Shown one piece after another: positions 19,196 through 27,435 of a stretch of DNA of 64,000 nucleotides (position 1 is the first letter of the stretch; each line of letters opens with the position of its first letter). The translations under genes were made by a program, and so were the position numbers. Location: contig JAIELF010000019.1 in NCBI GenBank assembly GCA_019753235.1, forward strand, positions 62,001 to 126,000, in the 5' to 3' direction. This stretch comes from a bacterium (lineage in GTDB: Bacteria; Planctomycetota; Planctomycetia; Kolteriales; Kolteriaceae). Below the pieces are notes generated by a model. The model had not been told where the DNA came from and did no database searches. It saw only the letters and a program-made list of their open reading frames with translations.

Positions 19196-19494
19196 CAACT
19201 TTCTCGTCAAACGTGAGAAAGTCTTCCCCAGGTCGGGCGACTCCAACGAGTTCTGTCATGGAGTATAGAAAGCCAGCGGCATGGGCGCCGAGGGGAAAGC
19301 GGTCCTTAACTTTCAAATACTCCATCGTTTTGGGAGGGAAATGACTTCTTCCCTAAAGAGGCCAGGTAAGCAAGTGGTCGGAGGGACAGAGGCAAGCGCG
19401 TAAGGTGGAGCAAAACCACTCGGCAGACTGCTTCATTTTCCACAAAGTGTCAGGGAGATCAAAAGAATGCGAGATCTGATCAGAACGAATCGTG
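19196..19494. other. Intergenic region between csrA and iscR, no gene seen
   Basis: Between the isc promoter and the csrA terminator lie about 300 bases without a supported reading frame. No repeat or RNA gene was recognised. Confidence 0.5.
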
Positions 19495-19525
19495 CGATCG
19501 GAGAGTACGCGGTTCGATCCGATCG
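19495..19525 (-). terminator. Hairpin after csrA
   Basis: Perfect 8-bp arms CGATCGGA and TCCGATCG enclose a 15-base loop, 11 bases after the csrA stop on the minus strand. No clear T-run follows. Confidence 0.5.
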
Positions 19526-19535
19526 ACAGACCCGA

Positions 19536-19739
19536 CTACGGGTTCGTTTCCGTCGGTGCGGCGGGACCTGTTGTCGGTTGGCCGGTGATCTGGTTGTAGA
19601 TCTCTTCTCGATGAACAGGAATGTTCTTCGGCGCTTCGATCCCGAGGCGAACCTTGTCCCCTCGAATTTCGACCACCGTCACCTTAATATTATTGTTGAT
19701 GACGATGCTTTCGTTGCTCTTTCTCGATAGAACTAACAT
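19536..19739 (-). CDS. csrA: Carbon storage regulator CsrA
   Basis: RNA-binding homodimer that controls translation by binding GGA motifs near ribosome binding sites. The 67-residue protein opens with MLVLSRKSNESIVI and holds the RNA-contacting VRLGIEAPKNIPVHREEIY (about 30-48), including the arginine of VHREEI. The last 15 residues are Pro/Thr-rich and unconserved. The start is unambiguous. The leader contains AAGGATG (19745-19751), the core of the known CsrA consensus, overlapping the Shine-Dalgarno sequence. In bacteria with flagella CsrA often regulates flagellin; no flagellar gene is seen here. Confidence 0.95.
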   Translation of the reverse strand: MLVLSRKSNESIVINNNIKVTVVEIRGDKVRLGIEAPKNIPVHREEIYNQITGQPTTGPAAPTETNP

Positions 19740-19744
19740 GAGAG

Positions 19745-19751
19745 CATCCTT
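19745..19751 (-). promoter_or_regulatory. CsrA-like binding core in the csrA leader
   Basis: AAGGATG on the minus strand matches the ARGGAUG core of the CsrA SELEX consensus and serves as the ribosome binding site of csrA itself, 5 bases before the ATG. This suggests negative autoregulation of translation. The motif is short, so the call is tentative. Confidence 0.4.
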
Positions 19752-20272
19752 CCCCGTTCAACCGCTGCTTGGTTGCCGCTCCGCGCTACTTTTCCGTCGA
19801 CACCATTGGTCAGGGTTGACAGATCTATCACCATCCAGACCTCTCACGGGGATCGTTCCACTCTTGGGGAACAACCACTTAGAGAGTCTCGGCGCTAGAC
19901 GCTAGGAACCCGTCCAACTCTAGTGCCTGGCCGGTCGATCCGTCAAGCCTTCTGAAATAAATTGGGCAAACAAGTGAAGCCCGCAACGGCATAACCGCTA
20001 TCAGTCGCATGAACTCCCACGTTTCAGTCCGTGTGGAAGATACCTCGGTTTCCGGCCATGCACCCCGCTACCCATTCCCAGCCCCCATGACGATATCCGG
20101 ATCAGGTCATCTCAATTCGATGGAAGTTGGCCGGCCCGGCCGCGACGGAATGACTCTTGTCGAAAATGACGCCGGCAGGTAAGCTGTAAGTAGAAGAAAC
20201 GTCGTCTGTTGTGAAGATTATGGCGAGCGACGACGAGCCTTCGGCCGAAGTAATGTCGGCGGAGGATGGGCG
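19752..20272. other. Divergent intergenic region upstream of csrA, no further gene seen
   Basis: About 520 bases separate csrA from the small plus-strand gene. A minus-strand frame over 20102-20338 lacks a ribosome binding site and family features. Promoters for both genes should lie here, but no clear consensus pair was identified. Confidence 0.45.
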
Positions 20273-20614
20273 ATGTCTTTTCAGGGTCTCAACATCATTG
20301 GTTCGTTCACCGCTGGGACTAATTTGGTCCAGGGGCAAGCCAATGCCGATCGCCAGAGGGTGGACGCGTACCGATCGTTATTGAAGGGCCAAGTGGTTCA
20401 GCGAAAGACCGACGGGACGGCGGACGATCATATCGAGATTAATGCCGCCACCGACCGAGTCACCATTGGTGACGCCCCCGAAGAACGACGGGCTCCCTAC
20501 GGACCCTTTACCCCGCCGAACGAGAATTCACGCCCCGGTGCCGACCCGGCCACGGAGGCAGAGGAAATGGCGCCAGAGATGCTGCCAACTGATCGGATCG
20601 ACGTCATCGTGTGA
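20273..20614 (+). CDS. Hypothetical protein, 113 residues
   Basis: No family was recognised. The ATG has a strong site, GGAGG, eight bases upstream, which supports expression. The N-terminal 45 residues (MSFQGLNIIGSFTAG, then ANADRQRVDAYRSLLKGQ) look helical and Gln-rich. The rest is Pro/Glu/Asp-rich (GPFTPPNENSRPGADP) and probably disordered, ending DRIDVIV. There is no signal peptide or membrane segment. It diverges from csrA and faces the HEAT-repeat gene across 134 bases. Confidence 0.6.
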   Translation: MSFQGLNIIGSFTAGTNLVQGQANADRQRVDAYRSLLKGQVVQRKTDGTADDHIEINAATDRVTIGDAPEERRAPYGPFTPPNENSRPGADPATEAEEMAPEMLPTDRIDVIV

Positions 20615-20748
20615 TCCCGATCATCCCCGATGTTGTGCGTGAGCCGTCCCGGGTCAAACCAGTTCTTCGCTCGCTGCCGGCCGCTTCCCTGGGCTATGGG
20701 GAAGATTGCTCTCCCTTTTCATTGAAGAAGAATCGGGCACGCGCCATG

Positions 20749-21477
20749 CTAGCCGATCTCATCCAGGCGAGCCTGGGCGGCCTTCGCCTGGGCAGGTGCT
20801 GGGCCGGCAGCGAGGATGCTTTGACAAATCTTTTTCGCCTCGACTTTTTTGTTCTCGCGGATCAGATTGCCTACCAGGCGAATCCGCCCTTTCATGATCC
20901 GCGCTCGACCCCGCTCATCGACCGGCATGGTCTTATCTTCCAGGATCGCGACGATGACCGGATCGCAGGCCGGGTCGGCCTGCTCGGCAAGAGCCTCGGC
21001 GGCGGCCAATCGAACGATCATGTTGGGATCTTTCGTCCCCTCGACGAGGGCTTCCAGGACACCTTTGCCCTGCCGCTGGCCCAACGCGTTCATAACCCCT
21101 GCGCGAAACCGAGAGCCGATGGCATTCTGGGCGGCTTCGACCAAGGCCTCCGTCGCGGCAGGTGTGGGAATACGGTCGAGTGCAAACCTGGCCGGCTCGC
21201 GCAGTTCGAGATCGGCGATCAAGGATCGCAGCGTCGTGGCCTCGGCATCCTTGCCGACTTCGCCGAGCCGACGAGCGATTTCCGATCGCGCCGCGACGCC
21301 GTACTTACCTCCATTGATGACAGCTTCGGACAATTTGGCCGCCACCTTGGCGCGGAGTTCTTCGTTGCCGGGCTTGGTCGCTTCGCCGAGAATTCCCTGC
21401 AGAGCGAGCTTGGCCTTGTAGATTTCTTGTTCTTGACCGGTCGCCAACTGATCGAGCGCCTGCTGCAATGCGTCCAC
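20749..21477 (-). CDS. HEAT-repeat protein
   Basis: The 242-residue, helix-rich protein contains repeated units of the HEAT/PBS-lyase type, for example ATEALVEAAQNAIGSRFRAG, GKGVLEALVEGTKDPNMIV and RLAAAEALAEQADPACDPVI. Such proteins are scaffolds for protein contacts. The GTG start has AGGAG eight bases upstream. It follows the Tat-exported oxidoreductase on the same strand by 60 bases and is probably in one transcript with it. It has no signal peptide itself, so it should be cytoplasmic and is unlikely to meet the exported enzyme. Its partner is unknown. Confidence 0.78.
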   Translation of the reverse strand: MDALQQALDQLATGQEQEIYKAKLALQGILGEATKPGNEELRAKVAAKLSEAVINGGKYGVAARSEIARRLGEVGKDAEATTLRSLIADLELREPARFALDRIPTPAATEALVEAAQNAIGSRFRAGVMNALGQRQGKGVLEALVEGTKDPNMIVRLAAAEALAEQADPACDPVIVAILEDKTMPVDERGRARIMKGRIRLVGNLIRENKKVEAKKICQSILAAGPAPAQAKAAQARLDEIG

Positions 21478-21537
21478 CGCGTTATCTCCTGGAATCTTTA
21501 ATTGGTTTGGTGTTGTTGTGATCCGCCTTGTGAAAAC

Positions 21538-22824
21538 TCAAACTTGCCAAGGAGCCCGCATCGGCTTGCGGACCAGTCGACTGGCAAACTCGTCGTTGAC
21601 GAAGTCTTCCTTCACAGGATCCCATTCGAGCGGGCGACCCGCCTTAAGGGCGATGTTGCCGAGATGACAAATCGTGCACGAGCGGTGCCCGATCTCGACA
21701 TCGCAGATCGGCCGTTCTCGCGTTTGAATGCAATCAAGCCAGTTATTGTGGTGATGATTGCTCTTATAGAGGCGAGTATCCGACGTTTTGAATTCTGTTT
21801 TGAGGATCTCCCGGTTGGATGCCTCGATCTTCCCTCGGGAAACAAAGATCCATCCGTTGGTGCCCGTGAACTTGACGCCGTTTTCGCCTTGGGCGTGACA
21901 CGTAAGGACAACACCGTTGCCATAGGTGTAGGTGATGTCGAAATCGAGGACGGTATCAAAGGGGCCGGTGTCGCTGAATTTTCCTTGTGCTTGCACTTTA
22001 ACGGGCCCCGAGCCATCGGCACCAATGCCCCACTGGGCAATGTCGTTGTGATGAGCCCCCCAGTCGGTCATTTTCCCGCCGGAGAAATCAGAGACCCAGC
22101 GGAATTCATAATGAACCCGATTGGGGCAATAATCCTTGTATGGCGCGGGCCCGACGTAGAAGTCCCAGTTGAGTTCGGGGGGCGGTGTGGCGACCGGCTT
22201 CCATTCGCCGACGGTGCCTCCGCCGATATGCGTGTCGACTGTCTTGAGTTCACCGATGTAGCCGTTACGAACCAGTTCGCACGCCTTTCGGAATCGAGGG
22301 TCCGACCGTTGCTGGCTTCCTGTCTGAAACACTGTTCCGTAAGTGCGAGCCGTCGCGACCAGCTTCTTTCCCTCATCGATCGTCAGGGTGAGGGGTTTTT
22401 CGCAGTAGACATCTTTGCCCGCCTCCATGGCGTATCGCGACGTGAGGGCATGCCAATGGTCGGGCGTAGCGATGAGAACCGCATCGATATCCGTTCGATC
22501 GCAAAGATCGCGATAGTCCTCGTAAATTCCGACCTTCTTCTGGGTCTTATTGTAGACGTCGATGGCGGCTTGATCTCGCCTGGTCTGATCGACATCGCAA
22601 ACCGCCGCCACTTCGACTCTTTTGTTCGGTAGAAGCATGCTCGCCAGATGGTGTCGCCGACCGAGATCCCCTGTCCCGATACACCCGATGACGACTCGAT
22701 CGCTTGGAGCCGGCCGATCGGCCGAGGCGAATGCCGTCGCTGGGATGATGGTGGGCGCCACCGCCAAACCCGCTGCCGATCTCTTCAGAAAACTTCGCCG
22801 ACTTGTTCCGCTTGGTTCACTCAC
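21538..22824 (-). CDS. Tat-exported Gfo/Idh/MocA-family oxidoreductase
   Basis: NAD(P)-dependent sugar or inositol oxidoreductase family. The twin-arginine signal SRRSFLKRSAAGLAVAP starts at about residue 8. The Rossmann motif VIGCIGTGDLGRRHH, the CEKPLTLTIDEG motif with its catalytic lysine, and a C-terminal alpha/beta domain with GGGTVGEWKPVATPPPELNW follow. The GTG start at 22824 (428 residues) has GGAGAG six bases before it and puts the Tat signal at the very N-terminus; an ATG at 22929 would add 35 residues and is less likely. Such exported oxidoreductases are abundant in planctomycetes and often act in glycan or keto-sugar breakdown. The substrate is unknown. Confidence 0.87.
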   Translation of the reverse strand: MSEPSGTSRRSFLKRSAAGLAVAPTIIPATAFASADRPAPSDRVVIGCIGTGDLGRRHHLASMLLPNKRVEVAAVCDVDQTRRDQAAIDVYNKTQKKVGIYEDYRDLCDRTDIDAVLIATPDHWHALTSRYAMEAGKDVYCEKPLTLTIDEGKKLVATARTYGTVFQTGSQQRSDPRFRKACELVRNGYIGELKTVDTHIGGGTVGEWKPVATPPPELNWDFYVGPAPYKDYCPNRVHYEFRWVSDFSGGKMTDWGAHHNDIAQWGIGADGSGPVKVQAQGKFSDTGPFDTVLDFDITYTYGNGVVLTCHAQGENGVKFTGTNGWIFVSRGKIEASNREILKTEFKTSDTRLYKSNHHHNNWLDCIQTRERPICDVEIGHRSCTICHLGNIALKAGRPLEWDPVKEDFVNDEFASRLVRKPMRAPWQV

Positions 22825-23101
22825 GTCTGACTCTCCACCCGCTTGGATGCGAGACTCGGATCCGCCACCGAGTCCTCGAATGATATTTCCCTGGACAACC
22901 CGCTCTTTCGTTGACCTTTGCCGGGACACATCGATTCAAGGAAAAACCCTAGAATCGAGCCCCTGACCTTCGGCGAAAAGAGAAAGCCTCATCAACGTTC
23001 CGAGAGACTTTGCTCTAAAGGCAACGGACACTAGATTGGCGGTCCGCTGTGCAGCTTGCAAGCAGAAAATGAAAGCTTCCTAACAGGGGATGAATTCGTC
23101 G
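22825..23101. other. Leader of the oxidoreductase gene and spacer, no gene seen
   Basis: The region holds a hairpin with perfect 7-bp arms GACTCGG and CCGAGTC (22853-22874), 29 bases before the GTG start of the oxidoreductase. No other gene, repeat or RNA was recognised up to the next terminator candidate. Confidence 0.4.
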
Positions 23102-23125
23102 AAAAAACGGGACCGCTTTATGCGG
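23102..23125 (-). terminator. Possible terminator of the STAND gene
   Basis: On the minus strand a short stem CCGC/GCGG with a 5-base loop is followed after five bases by TTTTTT. It lies 47 bases after the stop of the STAND ATPase gene. The stem is only 4 bp, so the call is weak. Confidence 0.3.
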
Positions 23126-23171
23126 GAACAGGATGGAAGAAGCCAAACCGATAGAAGGCCGACAGAAGGCG

Positions 23172-25850
23172 TCAGCGAGCGATCACGGTTTCGAGAGCGG
23201 ACTTGTAGCAGTGCGGCGAGCCATCGCACCATGCAAGCTCTCGAGCGCGATCGAGATGTATCTGTTGCCGATCTGGCTCGTTCCTTAGTCCCGCGAGTTG
23301 AGCGAGCATGATATGGGCATCGACCTGCACGAGCCTCCCTTCGGTTCGCTCGGCCATGCGCAAGGCGACGACCCCTTCTTTCTCCGCGCGATCACTTTGT
23401 TGACGAGCACGGTAGATGCTGGCCCGGACCAAACGGAGTTCGGGATCGAATGAGACCAGGTTTCTTCGCCAGAGAATCCTTAGCGTTGCGTTGGTGTGAT
23501 CGAGAGCTCCCTTCAAAAGGAGAGCGGACTCATCACTTGAACTGGCTTGCTCGGCCCGCGCGACCAGGACTTTGGCGATCGACTTACCCGCGCGGATGGC
23601 GGCGATAGGAAATGCCTCGAGGTCGACGGTAGTCGGTTGAGCCACAACCACGGCTCGCTCGGCAAACTCGGCAGCCTCTTCGAGCCGATCCTGGGCCAAG
23701 CGAATCTCCGCCAGCGTCGCCAGGCACGCGGCAATGTCGCTGGCCTGTCGCCAGGACTCCGCCACTTGCAGGGCGGTCTCCGCCTCGGTGGCCGCCTCGC
23801 CGCGCATTCCTTGAATCAAGAAGAGTCGCGCGAGCAGTTCTCGACCCATCCCCCAGCGAAGCTGCTCGCTTGACTGGTGACAGAGTTGAACACCCAAATC
23901 AATCGACTCGAACGCTTGCCGAAGACGACCCGCCCGCAGAGAGGCCTCTCCTTGCAGAAAGAGATCGACGTCGGCCGTTTGCCGAGTCCGCCAGGCATTC
24001 GATCGATCGACGGCAAGTTGAGCGACATCGGCGGCATGGCTTGGCTGCCCCTGCATGAGCAGGATCTCCGCCATTTGACGAACGGCGGCGGCGTTGGAAC
24101 TCCCCTTGTCCATCATCGGGGGTGAGGAAAGCCCGTCGGGGAAAAGCGATCGATAGAGCTGGGCCCCCAGCGAGAAATCCCCGTGCTTGTAAAGGACCCA
24201 CTTGGCCAGGTAGTCGCGAAAAAAATCGCGGGCTTGATCAAAGCTCCCCGCCGCGGTCAAGTGGTGAAAGCGTTCGACAAGAGGCGCCAACCCCGCCACC
24301 AGATTGGGGTCGGCATACGACGCCAGCGCCGCCCATCGGGTCTCCATTTGCGTGTGAATCGCGGCCGGGTCTGCCAAGCGTTCGTAGCTCGCCGATCGAA
24401 CAAGACCATGAAGCTGAAACCGTTGCCGATCAGGCGCCGCGAGCAAGAGCCCGCGTTCGACTAAATCGTCGAGCACGCGGTCCAGCTTGACTCCTAGTCC
24501 GACATTGCTGATCGATTCAAGTGTGGTTCGATCGACCGTCCCACGAATGGCCGACAGTCGAGAGATCAACTCGCGAGCGGGTTTAGAAAGCGCACCGATC
24601 GCGGCTCGGACAACTTGATGGGGATTCTGATTCTTCGCGATTTGTCCGTTATCGATGACAGAATTGACCTCCCCTTTTGTGTGCGGGTCGGCCATCGCCA
24701 TGCCGATCGAAACCCGGATCGCCAAGGGGCGATAATTGCAGATTCGCGACAGCACGAGTTGTCGGGTTCGTTCCCCTTTCACCCCAGCCGAGTTCATCCA
24801 CGAGACACATTCATTGGGATCCAGCCCCGTCAACTCCGCCAGCTCAAAAGTCGAACCCGAATTTGCGGGTACTGTTTCTACCTCCGCGGGAATATGCCGA
24901 GTGAGAACCAGAACCCTTCCCCCTTCGCGGACGGCGGCCATGCGGAACAGAAACTCCGCCGCCCAGGGATCGGCACATCGACGTTGATCAAGGTCGGTGG
25001 CTCCAGAGAGCCGATCGCTTTGGTAATGAGCCGAGGTGTTCGCGTAGGCATCAAGGTTATGCTCGAAACCATCGAGGACGACTAAGATCGATCGTTGGGC
25101 CAACTCATCCACCACGAAATCGATCTTGGCCGAACGCGATCCGCCGGCAGCGGAGACCTCTCGCCCACCGGCAAGGAAATCGACCAACTCATCCAGCATG
25201 GCCGAGAATGGGGCATGGGCCTCTTCAAACGACCACCAGAAGACACCCTTGGGGCGATGCTGCTCGGCCAATTGACTGGCAAGACCTTTCTCGGGACCTT
25301 GTCCCGGAAGAGTCAATGCCATCAGATCATGATGAGCCCACAGCCATGCAAGTGCCGACTTGCCAAACCCGCCACGACTATGCAACACCAGCACGCCGCT
25401 GGTTCCAGACCGGTACCAGTTGGACAACCGTTCTCGCTCTCGAACACGTCCCACCATCGGCTCGGCCGGCAAGAGATAGGGCTTTCGAAACCGAACCGGG
25501 ACCGTGGGGCCTTCGGGGGGGACAGGGTTCGGAGCCGCGGGCGTCTCTTTCGCCTTGGTCGACTCGGCAGGTAGGCGCGGCGAGACCTTCTTTGAAGCCG
25601 GACGGACGATCGGTTTGTTGATGCTGTGAATCATCCATCCCATGAAGGATAAGAAAAGCAAAAGCCAAGGAATCAGCCGAACCGGCACCACCCAAGCGGG
25701 TGTTTCCTCGCCGTGGAATCCGACGCGAACTCCCAGTTCCACCAGCACGACCAGGAGAACCGACGCCGCCGCTAAGATGGCGATGCGTCGCGAGAGATCC
25801 TGGTGCTCCTGGATGGCGCGCGGCAATGAAGTCTTCGTTACGTCGGCCAT
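23172..25850 (-). CDS. Membrane-anchored STAND-type NTPase with TPR-like C-terminus
   Basis: From MADVTKTSLP the protein has 892 residues. Two hydrophobic segments (about 23-45 and 54-76) anchor the N-terminus, followed by a Pro-rich linker. An AAA/STAND-type ATPase comes next: P-loop HSRGGFGKSALAW (about 157-169), Walker B SILVVLDGFEHN (about 254-265) and a sensor-like VLVLTRHIP. A winged-helix-like part (LHGLVRSASYERLAD) leads to a helical repeat region (about 540-885) with TPR-like units such as AADVAQLAVDRSNAW and AEIRLAQDRLEEAAEFAERAVVVA. GAGGT precedes the ATG at 25850. STAND proteins are signal switches in regulation, immunity and cell death; the trigger here is unknown. Confidence 0.8.
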   Translation of the reverse strand: MADVTKTSLPRAIQEHQDLSRRIAILAAASVLLVVLVELGVRVGFHGEETPAWVVPVRLIPWLLLFLSFMGWMIHSINKPIVRPASKKVSPRLPAESTKAKETPAAPNPVPPEGPTVPVRFRKPYLLPAEPMVGRVRERERLSNWYRSGTSGVLVLHSRGGFGKSALAWLWAHHDLMALTLPGQGPEKGLASQLAEQHRPKGVFWWSFEEAHAPFSAMLDELVDFLAGGREVSAAGGSRSAKIDFVVDELAQRSILVVLDGFEHNLDAYANTSAHYQSDRLSGATDLDQRRCADPWAAEFLFRMAAVREGGRVLVLTRHIPAEVETVPANSGSTFELAELTGLDPNECVSWMNSAGVKGERTRQLVLSRICNYRPLAIRVSIGMAMADPHTKGEVNSVIDNGQIAKNQNPHQVVRAAIGALSKPARELISRLSAIRGTVDRTTLESISNVGLGVKLDRVLDDLVERGLLLAAPDRQRFQLHGLVRSASYERLADPAAIHTQMETRWAALASYADPNLVAGLAPLVERFHHLTAAGSFDQARDFFRDYLAKWVLYKHGDFSLGAQLYRSLFPDGLSSPPMMDKGSSNAAAVRQMAEILLMQGQPSHAADVAQLAVDRSNAWRTRQTADVDLFLQGEASLRAGRLRQAFESIDLGVQLCHQSSEQLRWGMGRELLARLFLIQGMRGEAATEAETALQVAESWRQASDIAACLATLAEIRLAQDRLEEAAEFAERAVVVAQPTTVDLEAFPIAAIRAGKSIAKVLVARAEQASSSDESALLLKGALDHTNATLRILWRRNLVSFDPELRLVRASIYRARQQSDRAEKEGVVALRMAERTEGRLVQVDAHIMLAQLAGLRNEPDRQQIHLDRARELAWCDGSPHCYKSALETVIAR

Positions 25851-26004
25851 GCCTAACCTCGAATTTGACCTCGGGCCGCGCAAGCGCGGTCATCCATCAA
25901 CAAGATCGGCCCATGCCGATTTTGACGAAGTGCTTGATGAAACTATGCGTCGCGTTTCGAAGCGATTCTTCTAATGTTGAGAACCGATCAATTCGAGGAA
26001 GGTA

Positions 26005-26850
26005 TCAAGTAACAAGATCGCCTATCAGCTCGGCGGCGGAAATCGCGTGCGTCCATTTGCCGAGATAACTGACCAGTGGCGGACGTCCTGGCCAGGTATG
26101 CCCGCCATTTTCAATCGTGACGATACGAGCCGAACTTCCAGGCAATAACGAATCGTAGTCGTCGATGAGAACTTGCAGAATGGGGTCCACGGGATCGACG
26201 ATACGCTGTTGACGAAAAGGTGCGGTGCTCCCCAAGGCGTTCAACCATCGCTGCAGCATCCCGGGAACAGGCGGAAAATCAATCGGAACATCTTTACGAG
26301 CGGTTCGGCCCCCTTCATAGGGGACGAATCGGTCGCGCGTACCGTGAATGTGGAGAAGCCGAAGCGGGTGATCGAGCGTGAATTCCCCGAAATCGGCCAT
26401 GCCCGCGACGCCGGCCACCGCGGCAACATGATCACCGGCCCAGCGAGAGACCGCATACGCCAAGATCGCTCCGTTGGAAAATCCGCTCGCCACGACGCGC
26501 GACCGATCAATGCCAAACTCCTCGGCCACGCGGTCCAAGGTATCTAACACATACGGGATCTCTGCCGAGCCTGTCACAACGGCCCGGGACGTATAGTCAA
26601 CCAACCAATATCGGCCCCCCGTCCGGTCGAGGCGACCACTGGGATAGGCAACGACAAACCCACGCCGATCGGCCACCTCACTTAAACCCGAAAGTCTCAC
26701 CATCGCGTCGGCATCGATGTTTCGACCATGAAAAGCCAGGACAAGCGGCCAGCCATTCGTCGGCGGCGAACCCGGAGGAACATGCACGATCGTCGGTCGC
26801 GATTCCCCTTCCCAGGTCGCCTCGATCGTGTGGGTCCCGGCTGGCGTCAT
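26005..26850 (-). CDS. Poly(3-hydroxybutyrate) depolymerase/LpqC-like alpha-beta hydrolase
   Basis: Serine hydrolase of 281 residues. After WPLVLAFHGRN (oxyanion region) comes the nucleophile elbow ASGFSNGAIL (Ser125), and near the end LLHIHGTRDRFVPYEGG (acid) and IENGGHTWPG (His). This arrangement is that of the PHB depolymerase/feruloyl-esterase-like group. The chosen ATG gives no signal peptide, so action in the cytoplasm on a soluble ester is possible, although family members are often exported; the longer upstream frame does not help. It lies 25 bases after the stop of the preceding same-strand gene and is likely co-transcribed. Confidence 0.82.
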   Translation of the reverse strand: MTPAGTHTIEATWEGESRPTIVHVPPGSPPTNGWPLVLAFHGRNIDADAMVRLSGLSEVADRRGFVVAYPSGRLDRTGGRYWLVDYTSRAVVTGSAEIPYVLDTLDRVAEEFGIDRSRVVASGFSNGAILAYAVSRWAGDHVAAVAGVAGMADFGEFTLDHPLRLLHIHGTRDRFVPYEGGRTARKDVPIDFPPVPGMLQRWLNALGSTAPFRQQRIVDPVDPILQVLIDDYDSLLPGSSARIVTIENGGHTWPGRPPLVSYLGKWTHAISAAELIGDLVT

Positions 26851-26875
26851 GCGATCCTTTCCACAGGGATGATGG

Positions 26876-27412
26876 CTACTCGTCCCAAAGATACTGAAAC
26901 AGAAACCACCATTCTGCTTCCTGAATCTGCTGACAAACGTGCTCTTCGGGCGAGCTCGTCCCGACAACATCTCGAACTCGATCCACGAATTTTATGGGAT
27001 CGAATCGGTTCCAACCCAAAGACTCAACCAATCCAGCGGTGGATAGCGAATCAAAAACCGGGTGCGGGCCGACTTGCCGAAACCAGTACTTCGCGTTGGA
27101 GAAATCCCCCTCCCGACGATGCATGATTCCATGCAGAAAACTTCCCTCGGGAGACTCAAGAGACTGACTGATCGTGTGCGACGCGTCGAGATGATCATGA
27201 AAGAGAAGAATTGCCGATCGAATCGCCTCCGCCGACGATCGCGAGAGAGAGCCCTTCGATTCTTTCAACACTTCCCACGTACAGCGAGAAAGAATCTCGG
27301 CGCTGGGCTGATCAGGAGAGCCCGCGGCCAAACTCACGATGCCCTCCCGGCTCAGGAGCGGGGCAATCTTGCCGAAGTTCTTGGGATCGGGGGAGAGATC
27401 GTGCATCGGCAA
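26876..27412 (-). CDS. Conserved-looking hypothetical protein, 178 residues
   Basis: No named domain was recognised. The protein is soluble and helical, with an acidic and Trp-rich segment: HGIMHRREGDFSNAKYWFRQ (about 95-114) and EAEWWFLFQYLWDE at the C-terminus. There is no signal peptide or membrane segment. It lies just after aspS (23 bases) and before the hydrolase (25 bases) on the same strand, so the three genes probably form one unit. Codon use and the regular amino-acid pattern support a real gene. Confidence 0.68.
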   Translation of the reverse strand: MPMHDLSPDPKNFGKIAPLLSREGIVSLAAGSPDQPSAEILSRCTWEVLKESKGSLSRSSAEAIRSAILLFHDHLDASHTISQSLESPEGSFLHGIMHRREGDFSNAKYWFRQVGPHPVFDSLSTAGLVESLGWNRFDPIKFVDRVRDVVGTSSPEEHVCQQIQEAEWWFLFQYLWDE

Positions 27413-27435
27413 CTTCCCCCTTGATTAATGCTCCG

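Noticed and set aside
20611..22632. Two long plus-strand frames (296 and 376 codons) opposite the HEAT-repeat and oxidoreductase genes
   Set aside because: Both are mirror frames of supported genes and show no motifs of their own.
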